Shown here in pieces: positions 35,453 to 45,283 of a DNA stretch of 64,000 bases. The position numbers and the translations under genes are program-made. Under the pieces are notes generated by a model. It saw nothing but the letters and a program-made list of their open reading frames with translations. It was not told the origin of the DNA and ran no database searches. Source of the stretch: Planctomycetaceae bacterium (lineage in GTDB: Bacteria; Planctomycetota; Planctomycetia; Pirellulales; Pirellulaceae); NCBI GenBank assembly GCA_002862205.1, contig PKCN01000267.1, forward strand, positions 57,125 to 121,124, in the 5' to 3' direction. Each line of letters begins with the position of its first letter. Positions within the stretch are counted from its first letter, which is position 1.

Positions 35453-36937
35453 TCACAAAATAGGACTACTGAGTCTTGCAACCGCCGTGCCAAGCCGTTC
35501 GTACCACCATCGGAGTTTTTGGCCGGATTGCTGTGAGGCGAGAGAAAAGTCTCTCGTCAGCATGGCTTCGATTTGTTGCAGGATATCCGGGTCACTGACA
35601 CCCAGCATGATTTCGAAGTTCAAATGCAGAGAGCGATTGTCCAGGTTGGTTGAACCAATCATGGCAAGTTGGTCATCAACCAAGACACATTTTTGATGCA
35701 TGAATCCAGCGTGATAACGATACACCGGGATGCAAGCCTCGGTGAATTCGTTCTCGTAATGAAAGCCCGCAAGATACACGAGTAAGTGGTCTGCCCTGTC
35801 AGGAATCAGCAGACGCACATCAACACCGCGCGCCTTGGCCATGTGCAAGGCGACGATGGATGCTTCATCGGGAACCAGATAAGGAGTGCAAATCCAGAGT
35901 CTGGAGTCTGCCGCGTTGGCCAACGAAGAGTACATCATCGATGCGCGCGGGCGGTGGTCTGCTGGTCCTGTCGCGCAACAGATCGCATTCATCTCCTGGC
36001 CAGATTCGAGGCTTTGATTCGTCGATGGATTTCCAGTCAGTGACCAGTTCGCCTCAGGGAGATTTTCTCTTGCCGCCCAAAAATAGTCGCCTGCAAAGAC
36101 AGCTTGCACCTTATGAGTGATCGGCCCGGTAACCTTAAGCCCCGTGTCCCGCCATTGTGAGGATCGATCTGTCGAACCCAAATATTCGGTTCCAATGTTC
36201 AAACCGCCAATGATTGCAGTGTTCCCATCAATGACGACCATCTTGCGGTGGTTACGGAAATTGATCTGGAAACGATTGACCCAACCTTGGCGTGTGTTGA
36301 ATCGATGTACTTCAACACCTGCCTCGGCAAGACGTTGCAGGTAGGATTTGGAAAGGCGAATGCTGCCAACTTCATCGTAGAGCATGCGGACCTTTACGCC
36401 AGAATGAGCACGCTCAATCAGGCATTGGGCCAGCTGATTTCCAAGCTCATCATCACGGATGATGAAGAATTCAACATAAATATATTCGGTCGCTTTCGCG
36501 ATCTCTGCAAACAGGCATTCAAAGAATGCTTTGCCATCGATAAGCAGATCGCATTCAGTAGCACTACTCAGAGGAGTGTCCATGACATCAGCGATTTGCT
36601 CGATTGCCGTCGTGAGCGTGGTGCTACGCTTGTAGCTTTCAGTTCGTAGTTCAGTTTGAATGTGGAAGGCCGATTCACTTTGGCGGGACTCCACCTCGCG
36701 GATCACCTCGCGGTAACCGTGAAATTTGTTTCTTGCCAGTACCCAGTAAAGCGGCAAGGTGATGATCGGCAGCGAAATCAAACCCACGGTCCACGCAACC
36801 GTCGCCTGCGACGTTCGTACATTTACCAACGCGTGCGAGATGGTACAGGCGACCATGACCATCAGCATCGCAGTGGCCGCGCTGCTGATGATCAGCCAGT
36901 GTTCGGAGAGAAAAATAATGATATTCAGATCATTCAT
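35453..36937 (-). CDS. cls: Cardiolipin synthase (phospholipase D type)
   Basis: 494 residues. It condenses two phosphatidylglycerol molecules into cardiolipin and glycerol at the inner membrane. Two N-terminal membrane helices cover about residues 12-35 and 46-68. The two HKD catalytic motifs are H230-x-K232...D237 in NHRKMVVIDGNTAIIGG and H414-x-K416...D421 in HQKCVLVDDQLAMIGS, each followed by a conserved Asn/Gly stretch. Length and order match bacterial Cls. It is a single gene on the minus strand, with the pyruvate dehydrogenase genes upstream. ClsA, ClsB and ClsC cannot be distinguished here, but the two membrane helices favour the ClsA type. Confidence 0.95.
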   Translation of the reverse strand: MNDLNIIIFLSEHWLIISSAATAMLMVMVACTISHALVNVRTSQATVAWTVGLISLPIITLPLYWVLARNKFHGYREVIREVESRQSESAFHIQTELRTESYKRSTTLTTAIEQIADVMDTPLSSATECDLLIDGKAFFECLFAEIAKATEYIYVEFFIIRDDELGNQLAQCLIERAHSGVKVRMLYDEVGSIRLSKSYLQRLAEAGVEVHRFNTRQGWVNRFQINFRNHRKMVVIDGNTAIIGGLNIGTEYLGSTDRSSQWRDTGLKVTGPITHKVQAVFAGDYFWAARENLPEANWSLTGNPSTNQSLESGQEMNAICCATGPADHRPRASMMYSSLANAADSRLWICTPYLVPDEASIVALHMAKARGVDVRLLIPDRADHLLVYLAGFHYENEFTEACIPVYRYHAGFMHQKCVLVDDQLAMIGSTNLDNRSLHLNFEIMLGVSDPDILQQIEAMLTRDFSLASQQSGQKLRWWYERLGTAVARLSSPIL

Positions 36938-37125
36938 CCAGATGCCAATGGGACTTGCAAGATTTTAGCAAATCCTGGGACATCCAGGTTTGTCGCTTCT
37001 CGATCCAGTATCGCGGTTCTGTTCCCAGAAAGATGGGGAATGAAATTGACAAATTCGCCAACATCGCGGCATGGTTGGAATGAGAGGTCCAAGCATGCTC
37101 ATCAGCTACCGCGTGGCAGGGAAGC

Positions 37126-38580
37126 TCAAAGTGCCAGCAGTAAGCGACTTGGTGCTTCCAAGTATCCGATCACGTCATTGAGGAATCGTGCAGCGGTGGC
37201 GCCATCCACCAGACGATGATCATAAGAGAGGCTCAGCGGCATCATTAAACGAGCCTGAATTGAGTCGTCCGGCATGACCACAGGAAGTTTGCGGCTTCGT
37301 CCTACCAGCAGAATCGCGACCTCCGGGACGTTCACAATCGGTGTCGAATATTGGCCCCCGATGGTTCCCAGATTACTAATCGTGAATGTACCGCCCTTGA
37401 GATCGTTGATCCCAAAGTTTCCACCGCGAACTTTTCCTGCCATCTCGGCCAAACTTCGCGTCACCTCGGGAATTCCCATCGCATCGGCATCATTCATCAC
37501 CGGTACGACAAGCCCACGATCCGTGTCGACCGCGACTCCGACATTGACATAGTCCTTGTAAATGAGCTGCTCGTTTTCCTCGTCGATGACAGCGTTGATT
37601 GCAGGGTTGTGGCGAAGAGCTGTCGCCACAGCTTTGATCAGGAACGGCATTGTGGTGAGTTTGAGTCCCTGGGCTGCGTAATCCTCTTTGCTGGATTGCC
37701 GCAGATGTTCCAGATCTGTGACATCCGCATCATCGAAGTTGGTTACGCGTGGAACAGTCGACCAGCTTGCATGCATCTGTTTTGAGATCGTTTTTCGAAT
37801 CTTGCTCATTCGTTCGACACGAATGGGGCCAAAATCATCGACATCGGCCGTACCCGGAAGTGGGGCTGCCGAAGTTTCCGATTTTGCAGCTGGCTTGGAT
37901 CCAGTTTTTGAAGCCGGTGCAGCACTCACGCTTGCGGATGTTGCACGTGCTGATTGGCTGGCGGAGCGAACGACCGATAGCACATCCTCGCGTGTGATCC
38001 GGCCATCGGCACCACTGCCTGGAACCTGACTCAAATCCACTCCGACTTCGCGGGCGAATCGGCGAATCGCTGGCCCTGCAGGGATCACTGTGGCTGAACC
38101 TGCTGAGGCGACGGCTGGCTGCGATGTCACAGGTGCTGGCGTCACAGGTGCTGGTGCTGGCGTCACTGGTGCTGGCGTCACAGGTGCTGGCGTCACAGGT
38201 GCTGGCACTGCTTGCGGCGTTGGAGCAGACGCCGACTTGGCGGCAGCAGGAGGTGATTCAGGTTCGGCAGCTACAGGTGCCTCTGCTACAGGTGCTTCTG
38301 CTGCAGGTGCCTCTGCTACAGGTGCTTCGGGGGTATCCGTTGCAGCGGCTTCCACTTCCAGAATGGCGCCACCAATCACCACGGTATCACCTTCGTTGAC
38401 GAGGATCTTGGTGACTTTTCCGCCAACGCTTGCTGGTACAGGAACAGTCGCTTTGTCAGTTTCCATCTCGACGATGTCTTGGCCTTCGCTGATCACGTCG
38501 CCAACAGCAACAAAGATCTCAAGGACATCACCTGACTCAATACCATCGCCAAGTTCGGGCAGGTTTACTTCAGTAGACAT
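37126..38580 (-). CDS. aceF: Pyruvate dehydrogenase E2, dihydrolipoyllysine acetyltransferase
   Basis: 484 residues. It carries acetyl groups between E1 and CoA in the pyruvate dehydrogenase complex. One lipoyl domain covers residues 1-78, with the lipoylated K43 in METDKATVPVP. An Ala/Pro linker (about 80-165) is built from repeated APVTP and APVAE units, encoded by an obvious DNA repeat. A peripheral-subunit-binding domain spans about 166-205 (AIRRFAREVGVDLSQVPG). The catalytic core includes LSYDHRLVDGATAARF with the HxxxDG motif. It lies 80 bp after the aceE stop on the same strand, so aceE-aceF is an operon. No lpd gene is adjacent. Confidence 0.95.
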   Translation of the reverse strand: MSTEVNLPELGDGIESGDVLEIFVAVGDVISEGQDIVEMETDKATVPVPASVGGKVTKILVNEGDTVVIGGAILEVEAAATDTPEAPVAEAPAAEAPVAEAPVAAEPESPPAAAKSASAPTPQAVPAPVTPAPVTPAPVTPAPAPVTPAPVTSQPAVASAGSATVIPAGPAIRRFAREVGVDLSQVPGSGADGRITREDVLSVVRSASQSARATSASVSAAPASKTGSKPAAKSETSAAPLPGTADVDDFGPIRVERMSKIRKTISKQMHASWSTVPRVTNFDDADVTDLEHLRQSSKEDYAAQGLKLTTMPFLIKAVATALRHNPAINAVIDEENEQLIYKDYVNVGVAVDTDRGLVVPVMNDADAMGIPEVTRSLAEMAGKVRGGNFGINDLKGGTFTISNLGTIGGQYSTPIVNVPEVAILLVGRSRKLPVVMPDDSIQARLMMPLSLSYDHRLVDGATAARFLNDVIGYLEAPSRLLLAL

Positions 38581-38662
38581 TAAGCTTTTGGGATTTCGCA
38601 GTGGGAGTGGCAGTGTTAGTCAGAAAATTTTCAATGGCAGGCAGTCATCTGAATACCAATGA

Positions 38663-41395
38663 TCAAGCAAAGTAGGGGTCAGCTTTTTCCGCGTCATAGC
38701 CCAGTTCGCTAATTGCGTCCTGGACATCCTTGGGCGTCAAAATACCTGATTTCGCGAGGCGGCTGAGGGTCGCAATTGTGATCGACTCGGCGTCAACTTC
38801 AAAGTGGCGTCGTAGTGCTTCACGCGTTTCGCTCCGTCCCATGCCGTCTGTCCCCAGAACGTAGTAGTCGCCAGGGATGTAGGGTGTCAATTGTTCGCCT
38901 AATGCCCGCACATAATCACTGGCTGCGATGAACGGTCCCTCGACACCATCAAGCACTTCTTCGAGGTAACTTTGACGTGGCGTTTCGGTGGGGTGCAGCA
39001 GATTCCAGCGTTCGCAGGTCGCCGCATCGCGACGAAGTTGCGTGTAACTGGTCACACTCCAAACGTCACTCGCGATCTGATATTTCTCAGCAAGTATTTC
39101 CTGTGCAGCAAGGGCACCGTTGAGGATCGCGCCACTGCCAAAGAGTTGTACTCGAGAGCGGGCGTTGTCTACCTCGCGGGACTTGTAACGGTACATCCCC
39201 TTAATGATGCCGTCTTCGCATCCTTCAGGCATTTCCGGGTGGTCATAGGGATCATTTTCTGACATCAGGTAGTAAATGCACTCTTCACCTTCCTGATACA
39301 TCTTTTTCAGCCCTTCCATGATGATTACCACCACTTCATAAGCGAATGCTGGATCATAGGAACGAACTGTCGGGAATGCGATTGCATTGAGCAGGCTGTG
39401 TCCATCCTGATGCTGCAGACCTTCACCATTGAGTGAGGTGCGGCCAGCAGTTCCTCCAATCAGGAAACCTTTGGCACGCATATCGGCGGCAGCCCAAATG
39501 AGGTCCCCGATTCGCTGGAAACCAAACATGCTGTAGTAGATAAAGAATGGGATCATGTTGATACCATGTTTGCTGTAGGCAGTGCCAGCGGCGTTGAAGC
39601 TGCTCATTGAACCAGCCTCGGTAATACCTTCTTCCAGGATCTGCCCATCCTGAGCTTCCTTGTAATAAGTCACCAATTCTGAGTCCACTGGCTCGTACAA
39701 CTGTCCAGAGTGAGCATAGATGCCAAACTGGCGGAACATGCCTTCCATTCCAAATGTTCTGGATTCATCCGGAACAATCGGTACCATGTACTTGCCAATC
39801 TTCTTGTCGCGGCACAGAGCAATCAGTGTTTGCACAACCGCGAACGTGGTACTCATGTTCTTGTTTTCAAGCTTCTTGATGACCTTGCGGTAGTCATCCA
39901 ATGTCGGCACTTCCAATTTTGGGTGCTCAGTTGGACGACTTGGTACGGGGCCACCGAGTAGCTCCCGCCGCTCCTTCATGTACTTGACTTCCTGGCTGTT
40001 CTCTGGCGGCTTGTAGAAAGGAGCCTTGCCAACCTCTTCATCACTGATGGGAATGCCGAAGCGTGTTCGAAACTCAAGCAGTTCCTCCTCGTTCATCTTT
40101 TTCTGGTTGTGGGCAACATTGCGACCTTCGCCGGCCTCACCCAACCCGTAGCCTTTGACGGTCTTGGCCAGGATGACGGTTGGTTTTCCGTTGTTCAATT
40201 CGGTCGCTGTTTTGTAAGCAGCGTAGACCTTTTCCGGGTCGTGTCCGCCACGACGCATCTTTTCAAGTTTTTCGTCGCTGTAGTTCTCGACAAGCTTCAG
40301 CAACTCAGGGTATTTGCCAAAGAAATGTTCGCGAATGTAGCTGCCGGGCATGCCGGTGTATTTCTGATATTGTCCATCGACGACTTCATTCATCCGCTTG
40401 GCCAACAAACCAGTCGTGTCCTTGGCTAGCAAGTGATCCCAGTCGTCTCCCCAAATCACTTTGATCACGTTCCAACCGGCTCCACGGAAGATCGATTCAA
40501 GCTCCTGAATGATCTTGGCATTGCCACGCACTGGGCCGTCGAGTCGCTGCAGATTGCAGTTGATCACGAAAATCAGGTTATTCAATTTTTCTCTGGCTGC
40601 GAGCCCAATCGCTCCCAGCGTTTCAGGCTCATCGCATTCACCGTCTCCGAGGAATGCCCAGACTTTCTGTCCAGAAGTATCTTTCAACCCGCGATCGAGG
40701 AGATATTCGTTGAACCGGGCCTGATAGATTGCCATGATCGGGCCCAAACCCATCGAGACCGTTGGGTATTCCCAGAAGTCTGGCATTAACCAGGGGTGTG
40801 GGTAACTTGAAAGCCCGCCACCAGGGGACAATTCACGGCGAAAGTTCTCAAGGTTTTCCTCGGTCAGTCGACCTTCCAGAAATGCGCGGCTGTACATTCC
40901 CGGTGAAGCATGACCCTGAAAGTAGATGGTGTCACCGGAGTAGCCGTCGTCACCTCGACCTTTGAAAAAGTGGTTGTAACCAATTTCATAAAGCGTTGCA
41001 CTGGAGGCAAACGTGCTGATGTGTCCGCCAACGCCACCGCCACGGTTGGTCGCACGGACGACCATCGCCATTGCATTCCAGCGGACGATGGACTTGATAC
41101 GACGTTCAATCTCACGATTGCCAGGGAAAGCCGCCTGGTCCTTTACCGGAATGGTGTTGACGTAAGGTGTCTTTGTATCTTCGGCTGATTGTATCCCCTC
41201 CTCTGCGGCGCGGTCCCGCATCTGTTCAATCAGGAAACGTACTCGGTCAGGTCCCTTGCTCTTGAGAACATAGTCCAAAGATGCGAGCCATTCACTTGTC
41301 TCGGTGACGTCGATATCGACGTCGGTTACCGGTTTGGTGAGCTCGCCCAAATGTTGCTCTACTTCTGCTTTGGCAACAGTTTTCGATTCTGACAT
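38663..41395 (-). CDS. aceE: Pyruvate dehydrogenase E1, homodimeric type
   Basis: 910 residues, close to the usual 890-910 for the homodimeric E1. It decarboxylates pyruvate using thiamine diphosphate and transfers acetyl to the lipoyl arm of E2. The ThDP-binding motif GDGECDEPE (about 251-259) with later NLIFVINCNLQRLDGP matches the family. GHASPGMYSRAFLEGRLT and ILAKTVKGYGLGEAGEGRN are further hallmarks. There is no separate alpha/beta E1 gene in the window. It is the first gene of the aceE-aceF operon; the 560-bp region upstream, shared with the divergent ferritin-like gene, should hold its promoter. Confidence 0.97.
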   Translation of the reverse strand: MSESKTVAKAEVEQHLGELTKPVTDVDIDVTETSEWLASLDYVLKSKGPDRVRFLIEQMRDRAAEEGIQSAEDTKTPYVNTIPVKDQAAFPGNREIERRIKSIVRWNAMAMVVRATNRGGGVGGHISTFASSATLYEIGYNHFFKGRGDDGYSGDTIYFQGHASPGMYSRAFLEGRLTEENLENFRRELSPGGGLSSYPHPWLMPDFWEYPTVSMGLGPIMAIYQARFNEYLLDRGLKDTSGQKVWAFLGDGECDEPETLGAIGLAAREKLNNLIFVINCNLQRLDGPVRGNAKIIQELESIFRGAGWNVIKVIWGDDWDHLLAKDTTGLLAKRMNEVVDGQYQKYTGMPGSYIREHFFGKYPELLKLVENYSDEKLEKMRRGGHDPEKVYAAYKTATELNNGKPTVILAKTVKGYGLGEAGEGRNVAHNQKKMNEEELLEFRTRFGIPISDEEVGKAPFYKPPENSQEVKYMKERRELLGGPVPSRPTEHPKLEVPTLDDYRKVIKKLENKNMSTTFAVVQTLIALCRDKKIGKYMVPIVPDESRTFGMEGMFRQFGIYAHSGQLYEPVDSELVTYYKEAQDGQILEEGITEAGSMSSFNAAGTAYSKHGINMIPFFIYYSMFGFQRIGDLIWAAADMRAKGFLIGGTAGRTSLNGEGLQHQDGHSLLNAIAFPTVRSYDPAFAYEVVVIIMEGLKKMYQEGEECIYYLMSENDPYDHPEMPEGCEDGIIKGMYRYKSREVDNARSRVQLFGSGAILNGALAAQEILAEKYQIASDVWSVTSYTQLRRDAATCERWNLLHPTETPRQSYLEEVLDGVEGPFIAASDYVRALGEQLTPYIPGDYYVLGTDGMGRSETREALRRHFEVDAESITIATLSRLAKSGILTPKDVQDAISELGYDAEKADPYFA

Positions 41396-41961
41396 ACTCG
41401 GATTTTTCCTCGCGTGATGCGTGGCCGCGATAGAGGCGGTTGATAATTATGAATGAGTTCGGATCACCCGTGTTTGGACTGACTCGCCGACTTGTCGTCG
41501 ATCGGGTTCAAGCGGATCGCGCGGTGCACGCAATCGGAGGTCGATCATGAATCGACCCGCATCTGCTGTCCAACGAGTCGAGTGGACTCTCCGGATGCAA
41601 ACGCTTTTAACCATGCGACCAATAGGTCGGTGAGTTGGGAAAAGTAAGTCCAAACGGGCGTTCAAAGGTAATTTTTCACGACAATAGCGTAGTCTTTGAG
41701 CATGGAAATCAGCAAGAGCGAGCTCGCAGTGGCGTCTGTATTGCCCTTAAGGGAGCTGTTAGGCGTCAAAATGGGCAGTTTTCGCACTTTTTGGTCGCTG
41801 TTCGCGGAGGTGTTTTACCTGTCTGCCCCAAACTGCCGGTTTTTTTGTTGGTGGCAAAGTTTGGCTTTCCAACGCTGCTGCCGCTTTCGTACACCTGTTC
41901 ACCCTCCCTATCCTGTTACGACAGCTTGACCACCATTTCCCGATTTTGTAGAGGCAGTAAC
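41396..41961. other. Divergent intergenic region between aceE and ferritin-like gene
   Basis: About 565 bp. A plus-strand frame is open from 41635 into the ferritin-like gene, but the translated part before 41962 is Ser/Cys/Phe-rich with no motif, so I treat it as non-coding. Promoters for aceE (minus) and the ferritin-like gene (plus) should be here. No defined operator, hairpin or repeat was seen. Confidence 0.5.
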
Positions 41962-42426
41962 GTGGACGATCAAACGAAGAATAAAGCCATTGTCGAAGAA
42001 CTTATCAGGTCCTACTTCATGGAGTTGGAGACCGTCGTTAACTATCTCGCCAACAGCGTCAATCTCGATGGAGTGCGTGCCGAAGAGATAAAGAAATCGT
42101 TGAATGCTGATGTTACCGAGGAGCTCACTCATGCGACCCAGCTGGCAAATCGCATCAAGACTATCGATGGGTTTATCCCCGGAAGCATGAAGTTTGAACC
42201 GGTACAAGAAACTCTCCAACCTCCTTCCGATACCACTGACGTCGTCGCTGTTATCAAAGGCGTGATTGATGCTGAGCAGGCGGCGATTGCACAGTATGAA
42301 AAAATCATTCGATTGTGTGATGGTTTCGATTTTGTCACGCAGGATATGTGTATCGCTTTGCTTGCTGACGAACAGCAGCACCGCCGTGAGTTTGTCGGTT
42401 TCTTGAAGGAATACGAGAAGTCTTGA
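41962..42426 (+). CDS. Ferritin-like (DUF892/bacterioferritin-type) protein
   Basis: About 154 residues from GTG 41962, which has GAGGCAG just upstream; a longer open frame to 41635 is not used because its extra 109 residues look non-coding. It is a four-helix bundle: helix 1 NKAIVEELIRSYFMELETVV, helix 2 EEIKKSLNADVTEELTHATQ with E-x-x-H, helix 3 VIDAEQAAIAQYEKIIRL and helix 4 DEQQHRREFVGFLKEYE. E-x-x-H pairs at both ends fit a diiron ferritin or bacterioferritin, which would store or oxidise iron. It lies 130 bp before the SDR gene on the same strand. Confidence 0.8.
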   Translation: MDDQTKNKAIVEELIRSYFMELETVVNYLANSVNLDGVRAEEIKKSLNADVTEELTHATQLANRIKTIDGFIPGSMKFEPVQETLQPPSDTTDVVAVIKGVIDAEQAAIAQYEKIIRLCDGFDFVTQDMCIALLADEQQHRREFVGFLKEYEKS

Positions 42427-42559
42427 GCGGGCGAGTCGCATTTTGGCACACAATAAGGATTGGCACGCAGGGACAACTTTGTCGTACCCTGAGTGTCTTA
42501 TCCTGTTGTGAGCCAATATTGGATTTAGCGCGACCATTTTTTTATCAAATGAGACTTTT

Positions 42560-43348
42560 GTGTCAAAAGCATTTCAGGCCAGCAATGCAGTGGTCACTGG
42601 TTCGTCCAGTGGTATCGGTCGTGCTATCGCAATTTCTCTGGCCAAAGCTGGTGTTGAGCGATTGGTAGTGCACTATTGTTCCAATCGTTCTGGCGCTCTT
42701 GAAACTGCGGACGCCATTCGTGAAATCGGTTGTGAGCCTGTTCTTGTGGCAGCGGATCTTGGTTTGCCTGAGGGGCGTCAGACACTTGTGAAAGACGCCT
42801 TTGATTCTTTGGGTGTTGTGCACACGTGGGTGAACAACGCCGGAGCAGATGTGCTGACCGGGTCTGCTTCATCGATGGATTTTGAGGGTAAGTTGCAGCG
42901 ATTACTGGACGTTGATGTGACTGGTACGATTCTGCTCTCCCGGGCAGTTGCGGACCGTTTGGTGAAACAATTCGATGCGAAAGCCAATGCGTTTCCCGCT
43001 TCCATGGTGTTCATCGGTTGGGATCAGGCATCCGAAGGGATGGAAGGCGATGCCGGACAGATGTTCGGACCAGTCAAGGCAGCGGTGATGGCATTCGCCA
43101 ATAGCCTGGCTCAGGCGACAGGTCCTCGCGTGCGGGTCAACACGATTGCACCAGGCTGGATTCGCACTTCATGGGGCGAGGAAACCAGTGACTACTGGAA
43201 CCAGCGTGCAGAGGGACAGTCGTTGATGGGGCGATGGGGCTGCGTTGGTGACATCGCGAAAGCTGTGCTTTACGCTGCTGATCCCGAGAATACATTTTTG
43301 ACTGCCCAGACGATTCAGCTCAACGGCGGATTCAATCGGCGTTTCTGA
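42560..43348 (+). CDS. SDR-family protein with altered catalytic site
   Basis: 262 residues from GTG 42560. The fold is clearly short-chain dehydrogenase/reductase: TGSSSGIG at 13-20 for NAD(P), NNAGADVL at 92-99 and RVNTIAPGWIRT later. The catalytic tetrad is unusual: the Y-x-x-x-K position is F169-x-x-x-K173, and the Ser position lies in VFIGWDQ, with no serine. A protein lacking both Tyr and Ser is unlikely to be a normal oxidoreductase, unless another residue substitutes. It could be a regulatory or binding protein. It is the second gene after the ferritin-like gene. Confidence 0.8.
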   Translation: MSKAFQASNAVVTGSSSGIGRAIAISLAKAGVERLVVHYCSNRSGALETADAIREIGCEPVLVAADLGLPEGRQTLVKDAFDSLGVVHTWVNNAGADVLTGSASSMDFEGKLQRLLDVDVTGTILLSRAVADRLVKQFDAKANAFPASMVFIGWDQASEGMEGDAGQMFGPVKAAVMAFANSLAQATGPRVRVNTIAPGWIRTSWGEETSDYWNQRAEGQSLMGRWGCVGDIAKAVLYAADPENTFLTAQTIQLNGGFNRRF

Positions 43349-43435
43349 GTTGACCTTTTTTGGTGCTTGCGTTTGTTTTGAGTGTCGTTTCGTTTGACGT
43401 TTTGCTAAGCCGTCAGTGCTTCCTGAGTCAGGACT

Positions 43436-44968
43436 TCACGTTTCGGACGCGGACGCGTCGACCCGCCGTATTGTCATTTCAATTGCAGAAATCAGGGCCT
43501 TTGCCTTGTTGAGTGTTTCTTCATATTCAGCAGTCGGATCAGAATCTGCGACAACGCCACAACCGGCTTGGACATGTACCACGCCGTCTTTTACGACCAT
43601 GGTCCGCAAGGCAATGCAGGTGTCCATATTGCCTCGGTAATCGATGTATCCGACAGCACCACCGTAAGGACCACGACGGTGAGGTTCGATGTCGTCGATA
43701 ACTTCCATGGCGCGGACCTTGGGGGCTCCCGATACCGTTCCCGCGGGCAGGCAGGCTTTGAGGGCATCGAATGAATCGAGTCCCTCACGCAATTTACCTT
43801 GGACCTCGCTGCTGATATGCATCACGTGACTGTATCTCTCCACCACCATGACTTCTGTCAAGTCAATGCTTCCGAATTGTGCCACTCGGCCAACATCATT
43901 GCGGCCCAGATCCACCAGCATGACATGTTCGGCACGCTCCTTGGGGTCCGCCAGTAATTCCTTTTCCAGTGCCTTATCTTCCTGATGGGTTTCACCTCGC
44001 TTGCGAGTGCCAGCAAGTGGCCGTACGGTGACCAGTTGTTCATTCACTCGGCACATGATTTCCGGAGAACAGCCCACCAACTCACAGTCCGGTGTTCGAA
44101 CATAGAACATGAATGGACTTGGATTGACAACTCGCAAGGAGCGGTAGATTTCAAACGGATCGACATCGGTGCGAACAGAAAGACGTTGGCTTGGAACGAC
44201 TTGGAAGATGTCTCCCGCGCGGATGTACTCTACACATTTTCGAACAGCGTTTTCAAACGACTCTTTTGAAAAGTTGGATGTGATTTCCAGCGGTTCCTGC
44301 TCATTGATTTTTCGCCACTGATCCGGATTCCAAGCGGATCTCTGTTCGGGGGACGCACACGACAAGCGAGCGATGGTCTGGTCGACCAACTTCATCGCAT
44401 CTTGATGTGCAGTTTCTGCCTCAGGTGCTGAGAAAATCTTTCTGCAATCAGCTAGGGAGACCACCGTGATCGTTTTTTCGACATGATCAAAAATGCAAAG
44501 TGTGTGGTAAAAAGCGAAGTCAAGGTCAGGCAGATCCCGATCATCGGCAGGTGGATTGGGAAGGTTTTCTACGTAACGAACTACGTCGTAACCGGCATAG
44601 CCAATGGCACCACCGACAAACGGTGGAAGCCCTTTGAGTTCAGCAACTCGGAAATGGAAGTGAGTTCGGAATGCATCCAGAGGATCGTCAGCGGTAGTTT
44701 GCGAGCAACTACCTTCCGCTAATTCAGCGACTTCGATCTGATTTCTCTTGGCAGAAAATCTGCGAATGGGGCCAGCGGCCAAAAAACTGTAACGACCGAC
44801 CTTTTCGCCTCCGATGACACTTTCAAACAGACAAGCAGCGCCACCATCGTCGAGAAGTTGAAATGCGGTCACAGGTGTGAGCGTGTCACTTAACAGGCGA
44901 CGATAGACTGGTACAAAGTCATTTTCCGTCGCAAGTTGGGCAAATTGTTCTGCGTCAGGGGTATGCAT
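43436..44968 (-). CDS. trpE: Anthranilate synthase component I
   Basis: About 510 residues from the ATG at 44968; an upstream in-frame codon gives 11 more. It makes anthranilate from chorismate, with ammonia from TrpG, as the first step of tryptophan synthesis. The conserved chorismate-binding blocks are visible: LAGTRKRGETHQEDKALEKE, LVDLGRNDVGRVAQFGSI, VVERYSHVMHISSEVQG and LPAGTVSGAPKVRAMEVIDD. Length is usual. Neither trpG nor other trp genes are adjacent, so the operon is broken or scattered. The anti-termination leader region was not examined for attenuator structure. It is divergent from mcsA across 315 bp. Confidence 0.95.
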   Translation of the reverse strand: MHTPDAEQFAQLATENDFVPVYRRLLSDTLTPVTAFQLLDDGGAACLFESVIGGEKVGRYSFLAAGPIRRFSAKRNQIEVAELAEGSCSQTTADDPLDAFRTHFHFRVAELKGLPPFVGGAIGYAGYDVVRYVENLPNPPADDRDLPDLDFAFYHTLCIFDHVEKTITVVSLADCRKIFSAPEAETAHQDAMKLVDQTIARLSCASPEQRSAWNPDQWRKINEQEPLEITSNFSKESFENAVRKCVEYIRAGDIFQVVPSQRLSVRTDVDPFEIYRSLRVVNPSPFMFYVRTPDCELVGCSPEIMCRVNEQLVTVRPLAGTRKRGETHQEDKALEKELLADPKERAEHVMLVDLGRNDVGRVAQFGSIDLTEVMVVERYSHVMHISSEVQGKLREGLDSFDALKACLPAGTVSGAPKVRAMEVIDDIEPHRRGPYGGAVGYIDYRGNMDTCIALRTMVVKDGVVHVQAGCGVVADSDPTAEYEETLNKAKALISAIEMTIRRVDASASET

Positions 44969-45283
44969 CAAAGACCAGTGATTCGTTCGTGCGGGGGGCA
45001 AGCGGACAGCGGATTCAGATGGAGGAGCTGATATTGGCGGTCCCGAATGAATTGAATCCGCTCATGTTTTATCTTCCGCGTTGAGCCGGGTTGCGTGTAG
45101 GGGAGGACTGGCATCTATCCATGACTGTATGCTACTAAGTCAGACTCTGCCGCGGTTCTTCTGGATTGTGAGCCTTGCCGGTTCCGTTGACACCATTCAT
45201 GGCAGCGATAGAATCCCCCACAGGGAACGCTTACTCCTTGAAACGACTAGGTTTAGGGCAATGGCTGTAATCAGGAAACACAG
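44969..45283. other. Divergent promoter region between trpE and mcsA
   Basis: 315 bp between two divergent genes. Promoters for both should lie here. No attenuator-like hairpin or short Trp-rich leader peptide was recognised on the trpE side, and no clear -35/-10 was assigned. Confidence 0.45.

Noticed and set aside
38090..38400. Repeat-rich plus-strand frame opposite aceF
   Set aside because: It is the mirror of the Ala/Pro linker repeats of aceF and has no independent support.
41635..41961. 109-residue N-terminal extension of the ferritin-like gene
   Set aside because: It is Ser/Cys/Phe-rich and unlike the compact four-helix family; a GTG with a good ribosome binding site occurs at 41962.
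42427..42559. TGGCAC motifs considered as sigma-54 promoters before the SDR gene
   Set aside because: The expected TTGC-type -12 element at the right spacing is absent for both TGGCAC copies.
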